A stretch of DNA of 64,000 bases from Clavulina sp. PMI_390 (GCA_015039315.1 WIDE01000063.1:67326-131325); one strand, 5' to 3'; positions 1-12,419 are shown, counted from the stretch's first letter. The notes: generated by a model from the letters alone, not told the origin. Numbers and translations: made by a program.

Positions 1-91
1 TCAAAATCGACCCAGTCGACAGTTATCGGGCCAAAGCGATAGTCCTGTGATGAAGGACGGCTGACAGACTTGCGTCGTAGGTCGATCCGCG

Positions 92-3000
92 TTGGACCCT
101 CAAAGGCTCTTAGCTCTCCAAATATATCGGAAGGAACAGATCGACGACCAGTTACTCCAAAAGCAATTCTGTATCCTCTCATCAAGTTCAAAATGGCACT
201 TGCAGCATCGAGAGAGGGAGAATGAAAGCTGTGTTGGATGTTGTGACGCCCGAAGTCGTGACAAGCGGGATGTGCCACACCAGCGCTTCGGGCACCGTTC
301 ATCGGGCCAACTTGAACGCGGTTCGTCGTTGTTGTTGTCGTCGCTGACGACCATGACGACTATAACATCGCTCAGAAAGCATCGCGAACCCACTCCTCAC
401 GACAATCTACGTGCCCTGTTCTCGGTGCCCGACGATGCACCGTACCAGCAGGAAATCACTGCGGTCCTTACTCTCGAGGGGCAGGAGGAATCATATGTGT
501 GTACCGTTCTTTGACGTGGATAGCGTGGCATTCAGCTTACACCATATGTGTTGAATAAAGGCCGGGAAGCTGTATGTCTTTGCTCCATACCTCTGTTTCC
601 TCTCCCTGGACAAGAAGTCTGTGCAATTCACGATCCCACTGAGCACTGTTCGGCGTGTCGAGCGACTGAACTCTCGGGCTGGAGTATACGCCTTGAGCCT
701 GGTGACTTGGCATAACCTCAAGATCGTAAGTGCTGCGTTCGTGCGCCTATACCACCTCGTTAACTCTCAGGACACCTTGACCTCCTCCTCAGGTTGTGCA
801 ACTAACATCTCTCCGCCCGGCTGCAGATGCATTCAGTGGACATCTTCGAGACTCCCTCAAGTCCCAACTGGAACTGGGACGCATGAAGGCTGTCAAGCCA
901 TTTTCGAGGACATTATATTCCGAAGCTATCATTCCGATCGGAGGCACAGCCGCTACCGACAAGGAGAGAGAAGACGGCAGTGTCATAAAGGATCCAGACG
1001 CCCCCGAAGATGGAAATGCTATTCAAGGAGAATATTTGGGTGGGTTGGGCTTCACATTCAAATTCCCAGGAGATGCGAAGAAGTACGTTCACAGTTGCGC
1101 TGCTTTCTGCTTTGTTCTGACCATTTCATGCTTCAGGCTACGTGAAGCGTCTAAAATTAAACTTTGGACGAATTACATGCGAGGTACGAGCCCCCCTTGA
1201 TACATGCACGGCGATTACTGAAACACTCTTTAGCACATGGCAGACACCTTACCCTTCTGCGGTATCCCCAAGCGACCCGTTTGATCCAGGTTGGCTTGCC
1301 GAATCGACTACGTGGAGAGCTCTGGGAGACACTCTCCGGCTCTCTCTACCTTCGGTTCGAGAATCCAGGACTTTACCAAAAGCTTCTCGACGATAATGCC
1401 GGCAAGGTTACCACAAGTACAGAAGAGATAGAGAAGGATCTCAACCGAAGTCTTCCGGAGTACGCAGCGTATCAAACGCCTCAAGGTATTGGTGCGCTGC
1501 GGCGGGTGCTCACTGCGTATAGCTGGAAGAACCCGGAGGTTGGCTACTGCCAGGTATGCTTCAGATTCGTGCTATGTTCCCCTATCTCTAATCACTTGAT
1601 TTGATGCTAGGCAATGAATATCCTAGTTGCAGCCATTCTGATGTTCGTCTCCTTCCTGATGATCGGAAGTTGTCTTGTTTGTTCTTACTTTCCGTCGTCA
1701 CAGCTTCATGTCCGAGGAGCAGGCTTTCTGGCTCCTGGAAGTGCTTTGTGATAGACTTCTGCCTGGATATTATGTGTGAGTGCTGTCCGACTTCGTTATG
1801 GATGCCGAGGCTGATTTCGCTGGGCAGACCGAGCATGTACGGCACTCTGCTCGATCAACGAGTCTTTGAATCACTCGTCCACAAATGCCTCCCGATCATC
1901 CACGACCGCTTCCACGAAATTGATGTACAGCTTTCTGTTGCATCTCTACCTTGGTTCCTCAGTTTGTGAGTGCTACGATCAAATCAGTCGCCATCATCAC
2001 TCATGCATACCCACGCGCATGGATCTAGATACATCAACTCGATGCCACTGATTTTCGCGTTCCGAATCGTGGACTGTGTCCTTGCAATGGGCCCAAAGGT
2101 TCTCTTCCAAGTTGGGTGAGTTTCTACGTTACAACTATGATTTGATGCCATTTCCTAATGATGTTTTGGCTCAGGTTAGGTTCGTTCACATACCTAACAG
2201 CTTTTTTCAATAGTGCTGAGCACACTGCATAATGTAGCAATCCTAAAGATAAATGGGGAAAAGCTTCTCGAGATCTCGGACGATGGGCAATTCATTCAGT
2301 GAGTATCAGGTGTTCATGCCGGACCTATCCCACTCTAATATGTTGCTGTAGTCTTATGCGCGATTACTTCGCCTCTCTCGGTGACTCTGCTCACCCCAAC
2401 TCCTCTGACCCACGTACCCGCGCTATCACCAACTTCCAAGAGCTGTTGCTGGTTTCGTTCCGAGAGTTTAGCGTCATCACTGAAGAGACCATCGCTGCCG
2501 AGCGCAAGCGGTTCCGCACAGAGATCGTGACTGGTATCGAGTCTTTCAGCAAACGTGCAGCGATCCGGAACCTACGCACCTTCGGCACGCTCACCAAGGT
2601 GCAGGTGGGTCTAGTGTATGAGGTTCTGTTCCAAAGCGTGGTGGACTGTCCTCCAGATGATGTCCGTCCCCATGCAGACGATGCGAGGGATGCTGCAGGG
2701 CGGCCAGAGACGAGGATAGGCTTAAAAACGTTCAGGGTGTTCCTGAGCCAAATTGCCACTTGGGCAAGGGACGAGAAAATTGTCTCTAATGGATTCATCG
2801 TGAGAGCCGCCCACGTATTGATTGTGCTGCGATGTCTAACACATCACTGTAGGAACGAACTACTCGAGATGTTCCAGAGCATGAATTCATCAATCGCCTT
2901 TTGTGAGAGGCTGTTATCTCGCCATCATGTGTTCTCGACTGAAACAATTTCTAGCTTCTTTTGGGACACTAACCAAAGAGGCGCTTTGTCGTATCAGGTG

Positions 3001-4313
3001 TGTGGCCCCTTCATGTCGGCTGCTAGCGGTAATACCTACTCTGACTTACACAGGACCTTGTACTCGGCCTGAGTGGTGTCATGAACAACGACCTGATGTC
3101 TAACATCGAATGGTTTTTCACTGTACACGATTCTGATCGCGACGGCTACCTCACTAAAGATGAACTTCTTCAGCTTTCTGAAGCTATGTTGGTCAGCCTA
3201 TCTTCTTCATTTGAGAAACGTGCAAATCCATAACTCGTATCACAGTTCATCTTCCGTTCGGAAGCTGGGGATGCATACCTCGGTGCAGTTAGTCGGTTCA
3301 TGACCAATGCATTTGAGTATGGTGATGCTCTACTTGCACCCGAAGAGCTGAAGGATGGAAATGCTGAGGGCTTCAGCCCCAAGAAACCTTATCTCAATCT
3401 CGCCACGTCCGTTTTCCCTGTTTTCAGCTGAATCCTCAATTTCGCTTATTTTGCGTATACTATTAGGTTCCGAATGGTGGTATTGGCGGATGAGATCCTA
3501 GAGTCATTCTTTGACACTGATCTGTCAGCCTCGTTCCAGCTTGAACCGCCCCCAGTACCAGAAGAACTGAAGCCCCAGAAGGCAGGCTTCTTTGGCGGTC
3601 TCGTATCAAGCATTATGAACAACAATGATAATCGGAGGATATTCAACAATGTCGCTGACTCGATTGGGAGATCGATGGGCAAGCACCAGGTTCTTTCCCT
3701 TACATTATTATAACGTGGAACGATTGCTCATTCAAACCCCGGGACAGGTCACTACGCGTCCTTCAATTGGCAAGTTTGACAAGGGCTTCGGCTTGCAGGA
3801 GCCCAAGCCCCGAGAATCGCTTCTCACACCTACTGTCTCTGGAAGGAACCGAAGCCCCTCTGCTTCGTCACGCCTCTCAGAGAAAACGGTCGATACTGCC
3901 GCTACGAGCACAGGTGGAGGCAGTCAGAAGACGACCCTCATCGACACCACTTCCATAAAGTCCGATTCGGACTCTATCTCTCTTAGTGCTAGCTCGACCC
4001 ACGAGCCGCTCACGCCGCTTGTTCAGCAACTCTCTAACACATCGTTCATGGAGCGCACCCACTTCACCATTGATGACGCGGCTGATGGAGACGATGATGA
4101 TCTTGATGACCTGGATGCTGCTGGTGGAGGCGATGTGGATCAGAGTATGATGGATGAGGTAGATGCGTTCTTAGAAGCCCATGACTCGGGCCTCACAGGA
4201 GCAGAAAATGCAGCTGCTAAAGGTAAGCCGATATATTCCACCTTGACTAGCGCCAAAATCTCTGATACTCGTTCTGTGTCTTAGATTTGCTCTCCGCCCC
4301 GGCTATCAAGTGA
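92..4313 (+). CDS. GRAM-TBC-EF-hand Rab GTPase-activating protein (TBC1D8/9, yeast Mdr1/Gyp2 type); 5' end uncertain
   Basis: Probably accelerates GTP hydrolysis by Rab GTPases in membrane traffic. The order of domains is that of TBC1D8/9 and yeast Mdr1. A GRAM domain lies at about 400-720 ([10 protein letters not shown], then [19 protein letters not shown] after an intron). The TBC domain follows at about 1160-2130 and starts [16 protein letters not shown] across an intron at 1183-1233. Both catalytic fingers are visible: arginine in IEKDLNR and glutamine in GYCQ. An EF-hand ([13 protein letters not shown]) lies near 3130-3170, then an acidic Ser-rich tail ending SAPAIK. More than ten introns break the frame. 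The ATG at 92 opens the first long exon, but the frame upstream closes near 62, so the true first exon may lie outside the window. The stop at 4311-4313 is clear. The family call is firm; the exact start is not. Confidence 0.85.
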
Positions 4314-4632
4314 TCTGTTATGGCTAGTGCGAAGTATTTCAATGGTGCACCCCAGAGCTTGGATGGATCGGCACGGGATTGCTCGAAAGGATTGGGAAGA
4401 TTGTACATTTACTCTATAGGACGCAACGTTATCAAAATGCTCTACGCAATCCCTAAGTTTTATAGGTCTCTGGACTGTGTTTAGATACTAATCTGCATGC
4501 GAATGCGTATCACACATGAGCATATCATATGATTTACAAGTCTTGACAGCCTTCATTCTTTTGTTGAGGCTTGGTGCTGTGTGTTTGCTCCGAGCGCAGT
4601 TCCACAAAGTACACAAACAAGGCGACCCTTGC

Positions 4633-7225
4633 ATGGCCAAGATCAATGTGTACCGAATCTTGAGGAGCTCGATTCCTCTCACCACTTTCACGCTCCTTAC
4701 TATTCTTGTTACTTTTCATTTATACCACCGAACTATACCCCTAGGCAACTTGCAGCATATTGGCTGGCAAGCCTATGACCTCGTATCGTTTGGGAACGTG
4801 TCGGCGCCCAGTACTTCTGAAGTCGAAACATCGACCCCCAGCAAACCGATCAGCACGAATGATACATCTACAGACTGGTGGGATGTGATCCCTGACGAGA
4901 CTGAGGCTCTTCCGACTAGCTTCCGGCTTGACGTGTGGAATCCTTTGCTACCTCACAGGACTGGCTGTTAGTACATTCGGCACCTCCGAAACGCCAAAAC
5001 TGACGAAATTGCGACTAGTGACAGAAATTACTATAAAACCCTGCCTGTTCCCTCCTGGTCTCGTCAACTATTGCAAACCAAGTATGTCTACCTCCGTCAA
5101 CCGTTGCTATATGCGATGGGTGTTCCCTAACTCACCTTACGTTTCGAAGGAACGACTGAGGAGGAAGATGCTCTTAAAGGCAGTTGGGTCCTCGTTGAAC
5201 GCGATCTCAATGCGAGGACTGGTCGATGGTACCTCAATATCTGGTACCGACGCTCACGAAGACTGGACGTCCCTCTTATCACATCCCTTCTCATCCTTGC
5301 TGACGATGAGATCGAGCTACTGCCGGAACCTAAGAGCTTGTGGCACAAAGCCTCTGGCTCTTTGCTCGATGGTGTGCGTGGCGCAGGAAAAGATTTGTAT
5401 CTATGGTACAGGCTGCGGCCACCATTGGCGGATGCCACTGATGACGAGGAAATTGAAGCCGCAATCACAGAACTAGACGGTAAGCTATCCGAGCGTCACC
5501 ATCTTGATTTAACTTATCTGTTGTTTCTTAGTCCACTATGGTGATGATCAGCCATACTTTGGATTCGAACGTGTCAAACCCAACGTGTGGACCGGGGACG
5601 AGAAAATTGAATCTGTATCGGCGGTCTATCGCAGAGGTGTGAAGAGTAGGCATCCTCTCTGCACTTTACTCCAACTGTACATTCTCCTCACTCACCTTGA
5701 CGTCTTCCCTCAGCACCTCCCAAAGCCAAGCCTCCCCACTTCCACCACGATGGCACCTACAAAATCCTCCAAATCGCAGACCTCCACTATTCCGTGTCGC
5801 AAGGGCAGTGCCGTGATGTTGATCCAGCCAATAACACCTGCACATACGGTGACACGTCGACAAGTTCTCTACTCGCCAGCGCACTAGATGCTGAGAAGCC
5901 CGACCTCGTCGTCTTCACTGGAGATCAGCTGAACGGCCAAGGCACCTCCTGGGACGCCAAGTCTGTGATGTCTAAATTCACGCGGATGGTAACTGAGAGG
6001 AATATCTCGTGGGCGGCCGTGCTTGGTAATCACGACACGGAGTCCAATATGGGCAGGAAGGAGGAAATGAGGTATCTTGAGAAGTTACCTTACAGCTTGA
6101 CGAAGGCAGGGCCAGAGGATGTACATGGTGCTGGAAATTACCTCCTGAAAGTGCTGAGTCCTGATCCGTCAGTGTGATCTGTCATTTTTCCTTGTCTTCC
6201 GTTAGCTAACGACTGCCTTGCTCGTAGGTCAAAGACACATGTTCTTACGCTATATTTCCTCGACTCTGGATCGTATGCTGATAAAGGCTGGCAATGGTGG
6301 AAGCCGACAGAATACGATTGGATCCGTCCTGTGAGTTCCCCTCCCTTGAAAAAGCCTGTGCATCATTCTCATCATTCGTATCAGACTCAAAGAGATTGGT
6401 TCCTTGAACAATCAGGGAAAATCGACCCGATTGAACGGCCATTTACTCCTGATGGTGCCAAAGACTTGGGTAACCTTGACTTTGGTATCTCTAGTACTAA
6501 GGTCAGCGAGCGACAAGGCAAGACATTAGGGAAGCCCAACGCCATGATGTTCTTCCATATCCCCCTGTGAGTCTTCCCTCTAACGTTCATGTCCTTCAGT
6601 AAGCTGATTGGGTTGCGCGATGGTGGCTTGTCCAGGCCTGAGGCGTATGAACCAGCTGACCACGAGCCTGATACGAAAGCCTATGAGTTGGGCTCGCAAA
6701 TTGATGCACCTGGTGCTGCGAAGCATAATGGGATGTTCTTTGAGGAAGCCATTCTTCGTTCGCATGAGAGGGAAGGTGATATGTCGAGCCTTGTTGAGGT
6801 CAAGGTCATTGGCAATGGGCACTGTCATCTCACTGACCGGTGTCGGAGAGTCAAGTGAGTTTCGACTCTGCATCTTCATAACGCACGAGCAACTCATTCA
6901 TTCTTGCTCGTGAATATAGTGGCGTCTGGATGTGCTTTGGCGGTGGCGGCTCGTACTCTGGTATGTCATTTCTGTAACAAGTGTATTATTGTTCGAACGC
7001 TGAAAGTGTTTCCTCTTCGTACTAGGATACGGCAAGATTGGGTAAGTCTTGTTGACTATCTTCAGGTTACTTAAATTCTCAATACCCTATATTCTCCCTC
7101 TTAGGTTCGATCGACGGTTCCGAGTCTACCAAGTGGAGGACTTTGGCGAGACAATCAAGACCTACAAGCGGACAGAGCGCGGAGAGATCATGGACCAGCA
7201 GGTCCTCGTACGGCGCGACGACTAG
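4633..7225 (+). CDS. Dcr2-like calcineurin-type metallophosphoesterase, membrane-anchored
   Basis: A metallophosphatase of the Dcr2 family; in budding yeast Dcr2 acts on proteins such as Sic1 and Ire1. One hydrophobic helix near the N terminus (IPLTTFTLLTILVTFHLY) suggests a type II membrane anchor. The metal-binding motifs appear in order: IADLHYS (about 5770), FTGDQLNG (about 5915), LGNHDTES (about 6025), FFHIPL (about 6555), and VIGNGHCHLTD (about 6810), the last close to the usual GHxH. Small introns interrupt the C-terminal half; tiny exons encode GGGGSYSG and GYGKIG. The protein ends VLVRRDD. I chose the ATG at 4633 because the helix follows directly; an in-frame ATG at 4516 would add 39 residues. 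The biological substrate cannot be read from the sequence. Confidence 0.85.
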
Positions 7226-7383
7226 CGGTATCACGAGCCGGGTAGATGGGGGCATTGCTTATTGTTAGGATAGGTAATGAGGGATGGTATTGTAACATTA
7301 GCAGTGTATTATAGATAATGCGTATCGTGATATCCCCTAATTATCACCGTCTCAAACCCAACGCTTCCTTCTAACAATCCCTC

Positions 7384-8532
7384 CTACTTCCGCTCAGGCA
7401 ACGGAATCTGGTCTGCGCGCACGGTGGAACTGCCATGCGTGCCAGCATCCACGGCAGCACCAATCAACTCGTGCACCTTGTTCGTCACGTTCTGCTCTGC
7501 CGAGTTTCTCCTTCCTTGCTTCTCGCGCATAACATTCTTCTTGCCCATCGTGCGGTTGCCCCATGGTTCAGCCTTCATGCCGCGTGCAGTACGGACCTGG
7601 CTTGCACGCTCCTCGATCTGCGCCGTCATCGCGACTGACGCGTCAAGCGTCACAGCTTGGGCCTCACGCTCGGCAGTCGTCATGTCCTCGCGCATATTCG
7701 GGAAGTAGAAGGGTTCTTTGAGCCCTACGACGATGCGCTTTTTGGACTTTAGGGCGATGCCCTTGTTGGAGCGCACGGTGGGGAGGCCCTGGCGCTTTTG
7801 GATGGGCGCGAAGCGGTTGTCCGTGCGGATGTACGTGACTTCGAGTCCGTAGGTCGAGTAGAGGTATGAGCGCACGTCGGTTTTGGTTACGCCGTGCGCA
7901 GAGGTGTAGAATGTGGCTTCCCAGGAGTTGTACGACTCGTTGGGTTTAGTGTAGTTGGGCACGAGACGGAGGACGAGGTCGGGGAGGTAGATGGGTCGGC
8001 CGACGATATCTTCGACGGTCGAGGGCAGGGGAACATCAGGGTCTGCGTTGGCGTCTTCAGCAGCCTTGACTTTCTCTCGAGCAGAAAGAGGAGTGGCCAC
8101 CCGTCCTCGCAGACGATTCCGTCGGTTATTCGTGTACTCGAGCCATTCTTGCGCAGAGGGCTCGCCATTCGGCCACGTAGGGTTGTTCAAAAAGTCGCCT
8201 CGCGCGCGTCGTCGTTCGTATGCGAGACGCTGGACGACAGTGAGCCCATCCGAGGCCATTTTCTCATCTGGGATGCCCTCTGCTGCGCGCCGTTCGCGCA
8301 CGGCCATGGGCGTGGACCCGACGAGCGCAGACTCTTGGTCGTTGAGGGGTTCGCGCCATTCGGCGGATGGACGGGTGGATGCGTCGAATGGGATGGGTGG
8401 CCGTCGCGGCTTGGCTCGCTTCAATGCGGTCGCGGATGCGGAGAATGCTCTAGAGGATGGAGATGCGTATACAGAGGAGACACCTCGGGCCCACGCTGAT
8501 GTAGATGTCCTGCTCAGGCTGAAGAGGGACAT
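7384..8532 (-). CDS. mitochondrial large ribosomal subunit protein uL23m (yeast Mrp20/YmL41 type)
   Basis: A single uninterrupted exon of 382 codons, unusual in this intron-rich window. The first 40 residues are rich in Ser, Ala and Arg with almost no acidic residues, as expected of a mitochondrial presequence. The conserved L23 core lies in the second half: LPDLVLRLVPNY, then HGVTKTDVRSYLYSTYGLEV and YIRTDNR, matching the beta-alpha-beta fold that contacts rRNA near the exit tunnel. The long N- and C-terminal extensions fit fungal mitochondrial L23, which is much larger than bacterial L23. It is divergent from TIM23 across 177 bp, so the two mitochondrial biogenesis genes may share a promoter. 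Confidence 0.85.
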   Translation of the reverse strand: MSLFSLSRTSTSAWARGVSSVYASPSSRAFSASATALKRAKPRRPPIPFDASTRPSAEWREPLNDQESALVGSTPMAVRERRAAEGIPDEKMASDGLTVVQRLAYERRRARGDFLNNPTWPNGEPSAQEWLEYTNNRRNRLRGRVATPLSAREKVKAAEDANADPDVPLPSTVEDIVGRPIYLPDLVLRLVPNYTKPNESYNSWEATFYTSAHGVTKTDVRSYLYSTYGLEVTYIRTDNRFAPIQKRQGLPTVRSNKGIALKSKKRIVVGLKEPFYFPNMREDMTTAEREAQAVTLDASVAMTAQIEERASQVRTARGMKAEPWGNRTMGKKNVMREKQGRRNSAEQNVTNKVHELIGAAVDAGTHGSSTVRADQIPLPERK

Positions 8533-8709
8533 TGCAGTCGTTGGGTTCGCGTTGAGGTGGGCAACTCCAGCGAGCGAAAATTAAGCGCTGTTACTTTTTT
8601 TTGCTGACGCCTCGTCACACACCTCTCCTCCCTCCGTTATTTCAGCCTCTCTGTCTGCTTTTTATCTTCCACACTCTAGATTTATAATCTCTCAGCAGCA
8701 GCTAGCATA
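8533..8709. promoter_or_regulatory. shared divergent promoter of uL23m and TIM23
   Basis: The start codons of the two divergent genes are only 177 bp apart, so both promoters must lie here. The interval is pyrimidine-rich on the + strand, with a T tract (ttactttttttt at about 8591) and long CT runs next to the TIM23 start, common upstream of fungal genes. I saw no clear TATA box. Shared regulation is an inference from spacing and from the common mitochondrial role. Confidence 0.5.
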
Positions 8710-9591
8710 ATGTCTTCTTCGTCCGACAACTCCCATGACGCCACCTCCGTCCTCCGAAATGCGTCCTTTGCCAAGGGGCCGGCGCCACAATCCTCCTCCA
8801 CCTCTGCGCAGACCGAAATGTCTGCGTCTGACATGCTCAGCGGCAGCGCATTTGACGTGTCCAAGCTGCATCCCATGGCCCAGCTCGGGGACTCGGTCGA
8901 GTACCTGATGCTCGAGGACGACAAGAAGAACGCGCTGCCGGGGGCCGAGACGGCGCTGCCGAGTCGCGGCTGGAGCGACGACCTATGCTATGGGACAGGG
9001 ACCACTTATCTATCTGGTACGCCCTTATTCCGTTTTGTTCTCGTTAGTCGAAGGCAAACTCGAGTCTCATGCATATTTTCGTAATTTCTTTCTCTCGCAT
9101 GTAGGGCTGGCATTGGGTGGCGCATGGGGTCTGCGAGAGGGCAGCACTCGCAAGCTGGCTGTCTCGAGTGCGCGCCTGCGGCTGAACAGTATCCTCAACT
9201 CGATGACTCGCCGAGGGTCGTTCATGGCAAATTCTGCTGGTGTACTTGGTGTGTTTTCATTGTTCCTATTCCCACCCGTGCTACCTGCCTCTGACTCATA
9301 CCATTTTATTTCATACAGCTCTGATTTACAACGGTCTCAACTCGTCCATTGATGCTTACCGGGGGAAGCATGATGCGTATGGGAGCATGGCGGCTGGCGG
9401 TCTGACGGGAGCGCTCTTCAAGTCGACAGGTACGTGGACGGAATTCCATTTGCTTCCATTATCCCGTATGTCTCATATATTCGTTCTCCCTCTCATTTTA
9501 TCTAGCTGGTGTGCGCCCCATGCTTGCTGCAGCAACGCTGATGACTGGTGCCGCTGGTATCTGGAGCTACGGCAAGAGGCGGTTGATTTGA
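8710..9591 (+). CDS. TIM23: mitochondrial inner-membrane translocase channel subunit Tim23
   Basis: The core of the TIM23 complex, which imports presequence proteins across the inner membrane. Four exons (8710-9016, 9105-9248, 9319-9429, 9506-9591) give 215 residues, the usual fungal size. The N-terminal third is hydrophilic and Ser-rich, matching the intermembrane-space receptor region. The Tim17/22/23 membrane domain follows: YGTGTTYLSGLALGGAWGL, RLRLNSILNSMTRRG, then GVLALIYNG, and AAGGLTGALFKSTAG with its GxxxG packing motifs. All three introns are phase 1 and join at Gly or Ala codons. It diverges from uL23m. The identification is secure. Confidence 0.95.
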
Positions 9592-10198
9592 GTGGGAGAA
9601 GTTTGGTTGGTTGGGTGTTACTTCTGGGGTTTCTGCATATAGCACCCTTTGTGCCCATTATTCCCTTTGCTATAGTTATTCCTTTCTGCCTACTTTGGTT
9701 TCCAATCCTATAATAGAACCCCTTCTCTTCCCTTATCGTGCTGTTATCGGAATGGAAAATCTCCCTACTGGGAGCGGGATTTCAAGCTTTGTCCCAGGCC
9801 CACATCATGACTCAATCTATGGCCAAGCGAAACGTTTGGACCCTCAATACGACATCCAACCCATCATTGACCCTCTGCTACACACAAACAACCAGTAGAG
9901 CATTCGAGGTAGTATATTGTCAGATGATATGATCTCTAGCGGACATCATATCGGCAGCCCAGGCCAAGCAATAAGCACGCTCCTCACGTGAAGGACAGCA
10001 GTTGGTATGCGAGGTGCGATAGCATTTCAAGTGATAAGATACAAGCGACAGTGTAAAAGCAGGTGGGGCAGAGAACGCCTCACGAAGGTGGCAAAGCAGC
10101 GGGGAATACACTATTATGAAATGAGAATTCAGATTAGTCTTTTTGGGGAGCGCGCACACGGAGTGATTCGCCCATACCGGATATTGTGCTGCTCTTGA
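9592..10198. other. convergent intergenic region, no supported gene
   Basis: Lies between the stops of TIM23 (+) and the LC8 gene (-), so it should hold both 3' untranslated regions. An AT-rich stretch just after TIM23 could carry its polyadenylation signal. The short frames here (up to 95 codons) show no familiar domain and no splice partners. I see no repeat. Confidence 0.5.
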
Positions 10199-10636
10199 TC
10201 ACGACTTCCAGATGAGGAATGCCATTTTGTCGATGTAGAAGTAGATGAAGTGTTTTACCTCTGTAAAGAGCGAGAGGTAGGGATAGTTAGACAACAGTAC
10301 ATTAGATGCGGAAGTCGATGATAACATCCACGTCGATGCCCAACAACAACACTAGGCGTTCCTGGACTCACCATACGTGACAAAGCTCCCAAAGTTCTTG
10401 CCAACGACGACATGCCAGGTGGGCGTGAACTTTGCGTCCATATCGCGCTTGACCTTGGCTGCAATGTCCTTCTCGATGGGGTGCTCCTGCAGGGCGGCGA
10501 CGGCGATGTCGATCGTGTCGGCCTGCATCTGCTCCTCCATGTCGACGTTGCGGATGACAGCCTTGGTAGTGGATGCTTCCCGCGACGCAGGGTCGGTGCC
10601 GGTGCCGAGGTTGCTCGTGTGGGTGGTGTCGGCCAT
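10199..10636 (-). CDS. dynein light chain LC8 (DYNLL/Dyn2 family)
   Basis: A small dimeric hub protein of dynein and many other complexes. Two exons (10636-10372 and 10260-10199) are joined by a phase-1 intron at the Glu codon of SFVTYEVKHF. The spliced protein carries the whole LC8 signature: AVIRNVDMEEQMQADTIDIA, AAKVKRDMDAKF, TWHVVVGKNFGSFVTY, and the C terminus HFIYFYIDKMAFLIWKS. It is 108 residues from the ATG at 10636; an in-frame ATG at 10708 would add 24 Pro/Thr-rich residues, longer than usual for the family. It diverges from the CYSTM gene starting at 10958. Confidence 0.93.
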
Positions 10637-10957
10637 CGCGTTGGTTACTTGCGTCGGGGGTGGCGGGTCGGGGGTCGTCGAACTAGATAGAGAAACCATC
10701 GGCGGCATGGAACAGATCGGGGCGCGATGTTCGTGGATAGACGCGTTGGAATATATGAGTCATTTGGTAATAATTCTCCTTTGAAGTTTGATGTGAATAT
10801 CCGCACCTTTTGTTTTCTTTGTTGAAGCGCGTGCAATGGGCCAACGCTGCAATGCACAAACAACCTCAGGCACTCTGTTGCACAGTATTTGGCTACACTC
10901 TCACGCTCTCCGATCGGCTACCTCCTCTCTCTTCCTCCACGACCTCACCTTTCTATC

Positions 10958-12022
10958 ATGTCTAACAAGGATGTGAGTCGTCGGTGGAGTTGTTAAGCAC
11001 ACTGGCAGCCCTTAACAGTCCTTCACAGTACTACAACGCTGGCGGCCAGCAGCAGGGTTGTTCGTATTGCTTCCATTGAGAGGATAATCCGAACATGGTT
11101 GTCTGACCATTTGTCCTCTTTTTGCCAGACCCTCAGCAAGGGCAACAGTACTACCCACCTCAAGGTTCGTAGCTCGAGTCCTCCTTTCAAGCAAAACACT
11201 GAGCTATCCCTTCACCTCTCTAGGTGCACCCCCTCAACAAGGCGTATGTCCGGTCTCGCTTGAAATCCCCGAAAGCGCAGTTCCCGATCCGCTCACTCTC
11301 GATTCTTCGCGTCCCCTCTAGGGCTACTACCCCCAGCAGCCCCAGCAGGCCTACGGCCAGCCCGGCTACGGCCAACCCCCACAAGGGTACCCTCAGCAGG
11401 GCGGTTACCAACCTCAGGTGAGCGAGCCCTCGGCCTTGCGCATCCTTGCTCGGCATTGCTAATGATCATCCTATTACTCTCTTTCTTCTGCGCTCACTCA
11501 CAGCCTCAACCGCAGCAGGTCTACGTCCAGAGACCGGTACGCCACACGCTCCCTGTCCTCTTGGCCTCGTGTAAGGGTCATGTGTTTTCGCACATTTTCA
11601 CTCACGTCTTGGCGATCATCTCCCGCCGCCGCACCCCATTTTTTTCCTAGGCCCAGCAAGATAGTGGTGCCGGTGGGGGCACGTGTATGGCATGGTAAGC
11701 ATTTGCTCTTCTTCCCTTGGCTGCATGCATCAAAGACCAACAGAACTGACGATCGTCGGTCCATGCGTTGATTCGCACAGCCTTGCCGGAGCATGTAAGT
11801 GATCCCGACATCCGGAGCCGCCTCCGAGGAAGCAGTGTTTGATGCTGATGCTGATACGATGATGATTTTTCTCTCTTTCTCTGTGTTTCATGTGCACAGG
11901 CTTGTGTTGCTGCGCGGAAGGTAAGCCCCCGAGAGCGCTTGAACACAATGATGCCATTCCATGTTCGTACTGACGTCGTTCCCGCCTTTTTAAATTTAGA
12001 CCTCTGCGAATGCCTCTTCTGA
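10958..12022 (+). CDS. XYPPX-repeat protein with C-terminal CYSTM-like cysteine-rich module
   Basis: A 109-residue protein spread over ten exons: 10958-10972, 11029-11056, 11129-11164, 11224-11243, 11322-11417, 11504-11536, 11651-11694, 11781-11794, 11900-11920 and 12000-12022. All junctions keep one frame and the lengths sum to 330 nt. The N-terminal part is built of YYPPQ, GAPPQQG and GYGQPPQGYPQQGGYQP units. The C terminus is a Cys cluster (CMACLAGACLCCCAEDLCECLF), the layout of CYSTM/XYPPX proteins, which are thought to associate with membranes and are linked to stress tolerance in other eukaryotes. Several exons are under 25 nt. Function in this fungus is unknown. Confidence 0.82.
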
Positions 12023-12419
12023 TGACCGTATAACCCTCCCTCCTTGCCCACTCTGGCATTCACGAGACCCCTCGTTATGATTCTCTCACGTGGACGTTGA
12101 TTTTATTCGGATTGATGAAGGAGTGTGTGTGTGTGTGCGCGCTTTTGCCCGAGTTGTCGTCGTATGCATATTATTCTCGATTAGGTTCCTCTCTTTCTTT
12201 TCCTTCTCCAGATGTGTAGCTCTACGAGAATATATACGACCCCCGACGGACCTGTCATACCCTTTATCTTTTTCTGATTGTGATTGAGAATAAAATGCCC
12301 GTTATTGAGAAACTGTATGCAAGGTAGAGTTCCCAGGATCCGGCAGTCACCGACCGAGCCGTCCTATTTGCGACTTTTCCCTCGTTCAACGACGAAAGCG
12401 GGATATACTTTCTTTTACT

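Noticed and set aside
7894..8584. Two + strand frames of about 200 codons opposite the uL23m gene
   Set aside because: Antisense shadows of an intronless conserved gene with clear L23 motifs.
10377..10784. 135-codon + strand frame with hydrophobic runs opposite the LC8 gene
   Set aside because: Antisense to the LC8 signature, which is unmistakable on the minus strand.
12121..12140. Short gtgtgtgtgt run downstream of the CYSTM gene
   Set aside because: Only about seven dinucleotides; too short and common to be informative.
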